A stretch of 9,205 bases of DNA from contig JBOFLG010000224.1 of the NCBI GenBank assembly GCA_051657745.1, positions 1 through 9,205 on the forward strand. The letters are read 5' to 3'. Below the pieces are notes generated by a model. It worked only from the letters and a program-made list of their open reading frames with translations, made no database searches and was not told the DNA's origin. A program made the position numbers and the translations under genes. Positions within the stretch are counted from its first letter, which is position 1. Each line of letters opens with the position of its first letter. The DNA comes from JBOFLG01 sp051657745. Lineage in GTDB: Bacteria > Actinomycetota > Actinomycetes > Actinomycetales > Dermatophilaceae. This document shows, piece after piece, positions 1 through 5,523 of the stretch.

Positions 1-316
1 GGCCGGCTTCGAGCGACTCCTGGGCCGCCCGGGAGGATTGGCGGTCGACCGGGACCGCCTCGAAACCCTCGAAGAACCCCCGCCGTACCGCACCGCTGAG
101 GCCCGTTCCGGTGAAGTACTCGGCCTTGGCCAGAAAACTCACCGTTCGGGGGGACGCGATCGGGATCGCGAACGAGTCGATGAACGACAGGTGGTTACTC
201 GCCAGGATGAGACCACCGGATCGGGGCACGTGCTCGGTACCGATAATCGTCGGCCGCCAGAGCGCCTTGGTGATAGGCACGGTGACGGCTTTGCCCGCCT
301 GGTACGCCAGACTCAT
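1..316 (-). CDS. PlsC-like 1-acyl-sn-glycerol-3-phosphate acyltransferase (partial, N-terminal 105 aa)
   Basis: Membrane-associated acyltransferase of the PlsC/LPLAT family, which moves an acyl group onto lysophosphatidic acid in phospholipid synthesis. The first 105 residues are visible; the rest lies beyond the left edge. The family's block I motif NHxxxxD is present as NHLSFID, with catalytic His42 and Asp47. It is followed by FLAKAEYF and by the block around VPVDR (residues 88-92), which match the usual order. The ATG start (316-314) overlaps the dnaX stop in a 4-nt ATGA. A strong Shine-Dalgarno GGAGGA (minus strand, 328-323) lies 6 nt upstream, inside the dnaX 3' end. The gene is therefore probably co-transcribed and translationally coupled with dnaX. 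The family assignment is firm. The exact acyl acceptor cannot be told from this part. Confidence 0.9.
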   Translation of the reverse strand, partial: MSLAYQAGKAVTVPITKALWRPTIIGTEHVPRSGGLILASNHLSFIDSFAIPIASPRTVSFLAKAEYFTGTGLSGAVRRGFFEGFEAVPVDRQSSRAAQESLEAG

Positions 317-2685
317 TGCCGGTCCTCCGCAACGACGGTGCCTCCGAGAATCCGCTCGACGACCGGCACTCCGACATCGCCGACACCGTCGACCCGTTCG
401 TCGTCGGGGCTGATCGCGCCGTCATCGACCGTCGGTGGCGCGACCACCGGCTCGGCAGCAACCTGCGCACGGGCCCGGGCGAGTGGGCTCGACCACGCCG
501 GTTCGGCGTCGGGTGGCGTGGCCTGAGCCGACGAGCCGTCGGACGCTGATGACGCGTCCGTAGCCGAACCGAGGCGCCCACCGGATGCCGCACCGCCAGA
601 ACGGAATTCGTGGCCGACTGGGCCGGACTCAGGGGTCACCTGCTCGGCGCCGGTCGGCTCGGCGCCGGCGGGCGTCGTCGGGCCTCTCGACGTGGCCAGG
701 CCAGGCGGGGACCCGGTCGACGCTGATCGTGGTGGGGCCGCAGGGATGTCGCCGAGCGGAGCGGCATCCGGCCCACCGGGCGAGTCGGTGGTCGGTGCGA
801 CCCTGCTCGAGGCGGCATCCGGCGGACCGGGCGGAGCGGCATCCGGCGGCGTGCCGTCAGATGGGCGCGCCTCGACTCTGGCGTTGAGGCCAAGGACGTC
901 GATGAGGGCCTGGCGCACATGATCCGCGTGCGAACCTCGCCGGAACGCCTCGGCCAGCCCGGACGTCGCCACGGTGAGCACCACCCGGTCGCCGTTGTAG
1001 TCGGCCACCTGAGCGTTCTGGGACACCAAGGTCCACGTGGTGCGCCGAAGTTCGCCGAGCCGAACCAGCACATCGGGCCAGGACCGGCGCACCGCGTCGG
1101 TGTCGAGCCGGCCCAACGGTGGTTCGTCCGGTGCCGAACCGGTGGGCGCCTGGTCGATGCCCGTGGTGCCGTGGGGGTGCGGATGTTCGTGACCGCCCGA
1201 CCCTGCGGAACGCGCCTGCCCCGCGGACGGCTCCGGCACCGCCACCATGCCCAACGGCGCGGCGTCAGCGGGCGGCGAGTTGGCGTCATCCGGCTCGGCC
1301 TCGCGCACCGGTCGAGCAGGGTGCACCGGCTCGTGGACGGGTACTGGCTCACCCGTTGGCACCACGTCGCCGGCGGGCACCGGGGTGCCAACGGGCACCG
1401 GCGTGCCGGCGGGCGCGTCGTTGCCGGTGGCCTGCTGCGACGGACGCGAGGCAGGTCGCCCGGACTCGGCGGGCCGCCCAGGGCCATTCGGCATCATCGC
1501 CCCGGAGGCCGCACTCGGCACTCCACCGACATCGAGACGGCGTTCGAGCCGGTCCAGCCGGGCCGCATAGCCCCGTTCACCGGCAGCGCCGGGAATGAGC
1601 ATGCGGGCGATCACCAGCTCGAGCTGGAGCCGGGGTGCGGTGGCACCGGTCATCTCGGTAAGGCCTGCGTTGGCGAGGTCGGCGGCCCGGGAAAGCGCAC
1701 CGGCTCCGAAAGCGGCCGCCTGATGCCTCATCCGCGCCAGCTGGTCCTCGGGGTGGTGCCGAAGCACTGCGGCGGCACCATCACCGACAGCCTGCACGAT
1801 GATGAGGTCGCGGAGCCGCTCCAGGAGATCCTCGACGAAGCGCCGCGGGTCGAGGCCGGTCTCGATCACTCGGTCGACCGCACGGAACGCTGCCGCCGCG
1901 TCACCGGCGGCGAGCGCGTCGATGGTGGAGTCGAGGAGTTCGCCGTCGGTGAAACCGAGCAGCGCGGCGGCCGACTCGTACGTGAGGCCGGCCTCGCCGG
2001 ACCCCGCGATCAGCTGGTCAAGCACCGAGAGCGAGTCACGCACCGACCCACCACCGGCACGCACGACGAACGACAACACCCCGGGCGCCACGGCCACTCC
2101 TTCTCGCGCGCACACCTCGTCCAGGTAGGACTGCAGGCGCGCCGGCGGCACCAGCCGGAACGGGTAGTGGTGGGTCCTCGAGCGGATGGTGCCGATGACC
2201 TTCTCGGGCTCGGTGGTCGCGAACACGAACTTCACGTGCTCGGGTGGCTCCTCGACGATCTTCAGCAACGCGTTGAAGCCCTGCGGCGTCACCATGTGCG
2301 CCTCGTCGATGATGTACACCTTGAAGCGACTCTGGGCCGGGCCATACGACGCGCGTTCGCGCAGGTCGCGGGCGTCATCGACACCACCGTGGCTGGCCGC
2401 GTCGATCTCGATGACATCGACGGTTCCCGGGCCGCCACGAGCCAGCGCGACACACGAGTCGCAGACCCCACATGGCTCGGGCGTCGGCCCGCGGTCGCAG
2501 TTGAGGCATCGCGCGAGGACGCGGGCGCTGGTGGTCTTGCCGCACCCGCGCGGCCCGGAGAACAGGTAGGCGTGGTTGACCCGCCCAGTTCGCAATGCCT
2601 GCATCAGCGGGTCGGTGACGTGCTCCTGGCCGATCAGATCGGCGAACGTCTCCGGCCGGTACCGGCGGTACAGCGCGGTGCTCAC
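313..2685 (-). CDS. dnaX: DNA polymerase III subunit gamma/tau
   Basis: Clamp-loader ATPase subunit that loads the beta sliding clamp and ties the polymerase cores together in the replisome. The 790-aa product opens with the hallmark ALYRRYRPETFADLIGQ. Walker A is GPRGCGKT (44-51). A zinc-binding cluster uses Cys63, 72, 75 and 78. Walker B is YIIDEAHM (124-131), and the sensor region ATTEPEKV is followed by the SRT arginine-finger motif (169-171). A Pro/Ala-rich linker (about 385-525, with repeated PVPxG units) leads to a tau-type domain (about 530-620, around RRSWPDVLVRLGELRRTTW). A second low-complexity stretch ends in a short conserved tail (GVPVVERILGG). The start is GTG at 2685; a TAGGGT -10 box ends 6 nt before it and no Shine-Dalgarno is seen, so the mRNA is probably leaderless. 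I see no sign of the E. coli-type programmed frameshift. The plsC-like gene follows with a 4-nt overlap. Confidence 0.97.
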   Translation of the reverse strand: MSTALYRRYRPETFADLIGQEHVTDPLMQALRTGRVNHAYLFSGPRGCGKTTSARVLARCLNCDRGPTPEPCGVCDSCVALARGGPGTVDVIEIDAASHGGVDDARDLRERASYGPAQSRFKVYIIDEAHMVTPQGFNALLKIVEEPPEHVKFVFATTEPEKVIGTIRSRTHHYPFRLVPPARLQSYLDEVCAREGVAVAPGVLSFVVRAGGGSVRDSLSVLDQLIAGSGEAGLTYESAAALLGFTDGELLDSTIDALAAGDAAAAFRAVDRVIETGLDPRRFVEDLLERLRDLIIVQAVGDGAAAVLRHHPEDQLARMRHQAAAFGAGALSRAADLANAGLTEMTGATAPRLQLELVIARMLIPGAAGERGYAARLDRLERRLDVGGVPSAASGAMMPNGPGRPAESGRPASRPSQQATGNDAPAGTPVPVGTPVPAGDVVPTGEPVPVHEPVHPARPVREAEPDDANSPPADAAPLGMVAVPEPSAGQARSAGSGGHEHPHPHGTTGIDQAPTGSAPDEPPLGRLDTDAVRRSWPDVLVRLGELRRTTWTLVSQNAQVADYNGDRVVLTVATSGLAEAFRRGSHADHVRQALIDVLGLNARVEARPSDGTPPDAAPPGPPDAASSRVAPTTDSPGGPDAAPLGDIPAAPPRSASTGSPPGLATSRGPTTPAGAEPTGAEQVTPESGPVGHEFRSGGAASGGRLGSATDASSASDGSSAQATPPDAEPAWSSPLARARAQVAAEPVVAPPTVDDGAISPDDERVDGVGDVGVPVVERILGGTVVAEDRQ

Positions 2686-2691
2686 CCACCG

Positions 2692-2697
2692 ACCCTA
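2692..2697 (-). promoter_or_regulatory. Predicted -10 box of the dnaX leaderless promoter
   Basis: On the minus strand the sequence reads TAGGGT, then six bases (CGGTGG), then the GTG start of dnaX. This fits the actinobacterial TAnnnT -10 with transcription starting at the first base of the start codon. No convincing -35 is seen at 16-18 bp. This is inference from pattern and spacing only. Confidence 0.5.
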
Positions 2698-3004
2698 GCC
2701 CGCCCACGACCGCCCGGGAGCGACTGTCCTCAGGCCGAGGGCTCACCGGCGCGGCGTTATCGGGTCGCTTGTCGTCGGCGAGCGAACCCGCCGCCGAAGT
2801 CTCGGCATCACGAGGGCGAGCGCGGGTTCGCCGGTGACTAGGCGGAGAAGATCGCCTCGACGCGGGTCACCTGGTCCGGCGATTGGGGGGATGGAATGGC
2901 GTCCTTGAAGGTTCGCGCCGCGATCCGGCCTGGAGCCGCGCGCGGCGAGGCGCTGCGTGCCCCTTGGCCTGCTCGCCGTCCGCTCGCCGCCTGAACCACC
3001 GGTT
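2698..3004. other. Gene-free interval with split inverted repeats
   Basis: I find no supportable coding region here. The dnaX promoter lies at one edge and the toxin-antitoxin operator at the other. Two inverted repeats share the same right-hand block. TCACCGGCG (2743-2751) is complementary to CGCCGGTGA (2829-2837). GCGAACCCGC (2782-2791) is complementary to GCGGGTTCGC (2822-2831). They could fold as one long stem with a large bulge on the left arm, or as two competing stems. No T-run follows on either strand, so neither is a standard terminator. The function is unknown. Confidence 0.5.
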
Positions 3005-3021
3005 TCGTATACGATACGGGT
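3005..3021 (+). promoter_or_regulatory. TA operon promoter with overlapping palindromic operator
   Basis: A perfect 10-bp palindrome TCGTATACGA (3005-3014) overlaps a TACGAT -10 box (3010-3015). A second inverted repeat, CGTAT-ACG-ATACG (3006-3018), overlaps both. Six bases separate the -10 from the antitoxin ATG (3022), so the transcript is probably leaderless. A ribbon-helix-helix antitoxin bound here would occlude RNA polymerase, the usual autoregulation of type II toxin-antitoxin operons. The palindrome and -10 are seen directly; the binding is inferred. Confidence 0.6.
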
Positions 3022-3294
3022 ATGAGTGGTGAGCACCTGCTGCACGGCAAGCCCGTCACCGACGAGCAGATTCAAGCGTGGGCTGATGAGGCCGAAACCG
3101 GTTACGACCCCGCGAAGCTCCCGAAGCCGCGGCGCGGGCGCCCCCCGGTGGGCGAGGGCCCCGGTGCGGTGGTGCCAGTGCGCCTCGACGCGGCGACCAT
3201 TGCCGCGCTGACCGCGCGAGCCGAGGCCGAGGGCATCGCCACCCGCTCGGACGCTATCCGGGCCGCGGTGCGCGAGTGGGCGCGCATTGCCTGA
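3022..3294 (+). CDS. Ribbon-helix-helix (CopG-type) antitoxin
   Basis: Small DNA-binding antitoxin of 90 aa, probably the antidote and autorepressor of the toxin encoded just downstream. The C-terminal half carries a ribbon-helix-helix fold. A beta-strand AVVPVRLDAATIAAL (about 49-63) is followed by helices ending in RSDAIRAAVREW. The N-terminal part, with DEQIQAWADEAETGYD and then a basic RRGRPP segment, matches the layout of a common actinobacterial CopG-type antitoxin family. The placement is the reverse of antitoxins whose RHH is N-terminal: here the likely toxin-neutralising region comes first. The ATG at 3022 has no Shine-Dalgarno but sits 6 nt after a TACGAT -10 box. The last 8 bases overlap the next gene, so the two are almost certainly one operon. 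Confidence 0.85.
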   Translation: MSGEHLLHGKPVTDEQIQAWADEAETGYDPAKLPKPRRGRPPVGEGPGAVVPVRLDAATIAALTARAEAEGIATRSDAIRAAVREWARIA

Positions 3295-3541
3295 CTTGCA
3301 CCATTCCGCCCGGAAGCACTACCGCCGTGACCGACTCGACGACGACACGGTGCTCCACGCGGTCGCGCACGTGGTGCACTCGCGCCCGCTCGACGACGAG
3401 GACGACCCTCGTCGCTGGCTCATGATCGGCACCGACCCCGCGGGCCGCCTCCTCGAAATCGTCGCCCTGGTCTACGACGACGGCTACGAACTGGTCATCC
3501 ATGCCATGAAGGCCCGCGCTCAGTACCTCGACGAGGTCTGA
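3287..3541 (+). CDS. Putative BrnT/RelE-like toxin of a type II TA pair
   Basis: Protein of 84 aa, likely the toxin partner of the RHH protein upstream; by fold resemblance it would be an mRNA-cleaving or ribosome-acting RNase. It opens with a His/Arg-rich helix (HHSARKHYRRDRL). A beta-rich core follows (RRWLMIGTDPAGRLLEIVAL, then a YDDGYELVIHAMKARAQYL ending). The closing IHAMKAR..Y motif and the IG..GRLLEIV strand resemble BrnT/DUF4258-type toxins. The likely start is TTG at 3287, inside the end of the antitoxin gene. Another TTG at 3296 is possible and would lose three residues. The family call rests on motif pattern only. The toxin role is inferred from size, overlap and RHH partner, and the catalytic residues are not established. 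Confidence 0.7.
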   Translation: MPDLHHSARKHYRRDRLDDDTVLHAVAHVVHSRPLDDEDDPRRWLMIGTDPAGRLLEIVALVYDDGYELVIHAMKARAQYLDEV

Positions 3542-3683
3542 TGAGGCCCCAAGAGCCGACCGGTAACGGTCGTTTCTCGACGAGTACCAGGGAGGTCGAC
3601 GAGTTGGCCGCGCCCACGCAGGAGCGCGTCGGCCGAAACCTCGACAGGCCAGGCAGAAATGGCCCGTTTCTGGGGGGCGAGGG
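3542..3683. other. Intergenic stretch between TA operon and resolvase
   Basis: This short gap lies downstream of the toxin stop, where the plus-strand TA operon and the minus-strand resolvase converge. I see no gene in it. No T-tract terminator is visible for either operon here; the palindromes at 3684-3715 are listed separately. Confidence 0.4.
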
Positions 3684-3715
3684 TCAGCCGTTCGGCTGAT
3701 GCGTTCGCCGAACGG
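3684..3715. repeat. Interlocked palindromes at the resolvase 3' end
   Basis: Three inverted repeats are packed in 32 bp, one base beyond the resolvase stop. TCAGCCG/CGGCTGA occupies 3684-3690 and 3693-3699. CGTTCG/CGAACG occupies 3702-3707 and 3709-3714. CCGTTCGGC/GCCGAACGG pairs across both (3688-3696 with 3707-3715). As RNA this could be a bidirectional terminator-type hairpin for the converging genes, though no U-run follows. As DNA it could be a recombinase or protein binding site. The structure is seen directly; the role is not determined. Confidence 0.55.
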
Positions 3716-3716
3716 G

Positions 3717-4322
3717 TCAGGGGTTGGCGGGTGCGGCGGTCGGGTCGTCGGCTGGTCGGGGTGGAAGGTGCCGGTAGAGGGTGGTGCGGGTGATGCCGGT
3801 TTTGGCGACGATCTGGGCGATGGTGTGGTTGGTGTCGCGTAGGTGTGCCGCGTAGGCGAGTTTGTCTGGGTTGACGATGGTGGGGCGGCCGGTGCGGCGG
3901 CCTTTGGCGGTTGCGGCTGCTCTGGCGCCGGCGGCGCGTTCGAGGCTGTAGGTGCGTTCCATTTGGGCGAACAGCGCGAGGAGGACGACGGCGAGTTGGG
4001 CCATGGGGTCGCCCGGGTTGGTTGAGTCGACTTTGATGGGGTCGGCGAGGTTGCGGATGCCGACGCCGCGGTCGGCGAGGTCGTGGATCAGGTTGAGGGT
4101 GTCGCGTACGGTGCGGCCGAGGCGGTCCAGGGTGTGCACCACGATGACATCACCCTCGCGGGCGTACGCGGTGACCGCGGCCAGCCCGGGCCGGTTGGTC
4201 GAGGCTCCGGATTTCTTGTCGAGGTAGATGTGTTCGGGGCTGATCCCGGCTGCTTCCAGCGCGCGGATTTGCCGGTCGAGGTCTTGCTTGGTGGTCGAGA
4301 CCCGCGCGTAGCCCAAATCCAT
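3717..4322 (-). CDS. Serine recombinase of the resolvase/invertase family
   Basis: Site-specific DNA recombinase of 201 aa, similar in layout to Tn3-family TnpR and Hin/Gin invertases. The N-terminal catalytic domain has the nucleophile Ser9 and Arg7 in YARVSTTKQDLDRQ. The LDRLGRT motif supplies Asp66, Arg67 and Arg70. A long E-helix region (about 107-140, containing MAQL and MER) leads to a basic RRTGRP arm (142-147) and a C-terminal helix-turn-helix (about 152-186, ending TTLYRHLP). All catalytic residues expected in a working enzyme are present. No transposase, second recombinase or obvious invertible segment lies nearby, so it is an orphan: a transposon remnant, a resolvase of a small integrated element, or a stand-alone invertase. 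The ATG at 4322 has a TACGGT -10 box ending 6 nt upstream and no Shine-Dalgarno. Confidence 0.93.
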   Translation of the reverse strand: MDLGYARVSTTKQDLDRQIRALEAAGISPEHIYLDKKSGASTNRPGLAAVTAYAREGDVIVVHTLDRLGRTVRDTLNLIHDLADRGVGIRNLADPIKVDSTNPGDPMAQLAVVLLALFAQMERTYSLERAAGARAAATAKGRRTGRPTIVNPDKLAYAAHLRDTNHTIAQIVAKTGITRTTLYRHLPPRPADDPTAAPANP

Positions 4323-4328
4323 CCCGCG

Positions 4329-4334
4329 ACCGTA
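4329..4334 (-). promoter_or_regulatory. Predicted -10 box of the resolvase leaderless promoter
   Basis: On the minus strand TACGGT is followed by six bases (CGCGGG) and the ATG of the resolvase, the same layout as upstream of dnaX and the antitoxin gene. No clear -35 is seen. Confidence 0.45.
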
Positions 4335-4507
4335 CCGGTGCCTGATCTTGCAGCACTGAACCGGGACGGATGTTTCGAGATAACTTCCGGGATGGTGTCC
4401 GCGTGCTCAGCCCGCGACGTCGTCCGACCTGGCGGGGGGTGGTGTCCCAGTTCTAAGGAACTGGGACGGTGAAGCGGTCCGACACTGCATGTCCATGCCC
4501 GACCACG
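4335..4507. other. Gene-free interval upstream of the resolvase
   Basis: No coding region is supported. The interval contains a perfect 10-bp hairpin at 4444-4467 (listed separately) and ends at the terminator of the broken NYN gene. A resolvase target (res) site could lie here, since such sites often sit just upstream of the resolvase gene. I cannot identify paired crossover sub-sites by eye. Confidence 0.4.
4444..4467. repeat. Perfect 10-bp inverted repeat with 4-nt loop
   Basis: GTCCCAGTTC (4444-4453) and GAACTGGGAC (4458-4467) are exact reverse complements around TAAG. No T-run follows on either strand, so it is not a typical intrinsic terminator. It lies about 120 bp upstream of the resolvase start, where a recombination or operator site would be plausible. 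Two abutting transposon ends would also leave such a structure. The function is unknown. Confidence 0.6.
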
Positions 4508-4535
4508 AAAAAACCCGGCCCACGAGGGGCCGGGT
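4508..4535 (-). terminator. Rho-independent terminator for the NYN pseudogene transcript
   Basis: On the minus strand a 9-bp GC-rich stem (ACCCGGCCC / GGGCCGGGT, arms at 4527-4535 and 4513-4521) with a 5-nt loop runs straight into a run of six T (4513-4508). This is a textbook intrinsic terminator. It lies about 60 bp downstream of the reconstructed stop of the NYN gene (4593) and fits that gene's orientation. Confidence 0.88.
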
Positions 4536-4592
4536 GGTCTATGCAGGTCACACTACACGGTCGATGATGGCGTGCAGAGAGGCGTGCGGGAA

Positions 4593-5320
4593 CTACCAGC
4601 CGATCGGTCTCCGGAACCCGCCGGCGAGGTCAGGCAACTGGTTCGCGGCCAGGTCTGCGGCAGCGAGTTGCCGCCACCAATGGCGACCCGCCCCGGCGGT
4701 CGGATCGCCCTTGAGGTCGCCAGCGAGACGATTGCCGCTCGGGTTGACGGTGCCGACCGGTACGTGTTGCCGCGCCTGCTCGATTCGGGAACTTCAGATC
4801 GCTGTCGCTGGAAACGACGATCGCCGCGTCGACGGTGCGCATCAGCATGTCGATCAGCAGGTGCGAGGCGACGTTGACATCGGAGCCCTTCTCCTCTCGG
4901 TGGGCGAACGACGCCATGAAGACCGCGTCGCGCATGTCGCCATCCCTGTTCTTGACCATCACCGGCCACGCAGGGCGCTGCAGCAACGGACGGCCCTTGG
5001 CGTCCCGCGCAGCGAGCGGAGCGTACTTCAACCTTCTCGATGTACTTGCCGAGTTCGATCTGGTCGACCGAGCCGGTCGCCTTGAGCGCCTTGAGGTACA
5101 CGTCCTGGTCCCGGGCCCCGGAGGCGTTGGCCTGTCCCCGGATCCGCGCGGCGCGGTAGGCCGCCCGTTCGACGACAGCGCCGGGGAAGAAAGACTGATC
5201 GAGCAGGGATGACGTCAGGGCGCGCACGTCCATCGATCGCCATCCAGGAGTTCCGCGGCCGCACAGTCCCCGAGCGCCGTAGTAGAGGTTGTAACCATCG
5301 ATGTAGACGCCGACACGCAC
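4593..5320 (-). pseudogene. NYN (PIN-like) domain ribonuclease gene broken by two +1 frameshifts
   Basis: The gene encodes a NYN-domain protein, a PIN-like fold of metal-dependent RNases (LabA/DUF88-like). The reading frame changes twice. Frame one (from GTG 5320) gives MRVGVYIDGYNLYYG through GKYIEKV. A one-base insertion at the AA at 5030-5031 (GTG AAG became GTTGAAG) moves it to a second frame with KYAPLAARD, HREEKGSDVNVASHLLID and SSDSDLKFP. Another insertion, in the TT at 4784-4785, moves it to a third frame that runs IEQARQHVPVGTVNPSGN to ...RRPIGW and a TAG at 4593. Removing both bases restores 241 aa with the acidic residues expected of the active site (Asp8 in IDGYN, Asp in KGSDVNVA, Asp in SDSDL). 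As read, only a truncated protein would form. A sequencing or assembly error is an alternative to true decay. A TACGAT -10 box ends 7 nt before the GTG, and a terminator follows, so the transcription signals look intact. Confidence 0.88.
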
Positions 5321-5327
5321 CCGAGCG

Positions 5328-5333
5328 ATCGTA
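5328..5333 (-). promoter_or_regulatory. Predicted -10 box of the NYN gene leaderless promoter
   Basis: Minus-strand TACGAT, identical to the antitoxin -10 box, ends 7 nt before the GTG at 5320. A TTGACG (5351-5346) lies only 12 bp upstream, too close for a normal -35. The assignment rests on the -10 and its distance from the start. Confidence 0.45.
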
Positions 5334-5353
5334 GCCAGGCCGCCCCGTCAACG

Positions 5354-5523
5354 AAGGCGTGCCCACGGCATGCGGTAAACATAGGGAGTTGCCGAGCACG
5401 CCGAGGTCGTTTCTCGGTCCGGAATCTGTCAATTTCGAAAACCGGATGGCCGTCAGGTGTCGCCACCAGGTGGGCACCGGCCGGGGTGCGAGTCCGGCAG
5501 GACCAGATGCGGAGAGGGAGCGC
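5354..5523 (+). other. Long untranslated leader candidate before the ABC ATPase gene
   Basis: The frame stays open here but lacks ABC-domain similarity, so it is more likely a 5' leader than coding sequence. Near its end two hairpins compete for the same bases: GCACC/GGTGC (5474-5478 with 5485-5489) and GCCGG/CCGGC (5480-5484 with 5494-5498). A purine-rich ribosome binding site GGAGAGGGAG follows at 5511-5520. I do not recognise a known riboswitch class. Confidence 0.35.

Noticed and set aside
919..2841. 640-aa open frame on the plus strand opposite dnaX
   Set aside because: It is an antisense shadow: dnaX on the other strand has full motif support, and this frame's translation shows no domain and is low-complexity, as expected in GC-rich DNA.
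2838..3059. Small minus-strand frame ending ...DQVTRVEAIFSA before the TA operon
   Set aside because: The ending looks protein-like, but the frame's start overlaps the antitoxin gene and operator, there is no ribosome binding site, and I recognise no family. At most it is a remnant.
4489..5085. Plus-strand frame of 198 aa across the NYN locus
   Set aside because: It lies opposite the NYN sections, shows no domain, and the terminator orientation and NYN motifs favour the minus strand.
5440..5500. Cobalamin-riboswitch-like and tRNA T-arm-like string GGTGCGAGTCCGG
   Set aside because: The rest of a cobalamin aptamer (B12 box, receptor) is not visible. A tRNA would lack a D-arm and anticodon arm, and its acceptor pairing has a mismatch.
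5359..5523. N-terminal extension of the ABC ATPase frame
   Set aside because: The extra 55 residues are unlike ABC proteins, and a strong ribosome binding site lies just before GTG 5524/5527.
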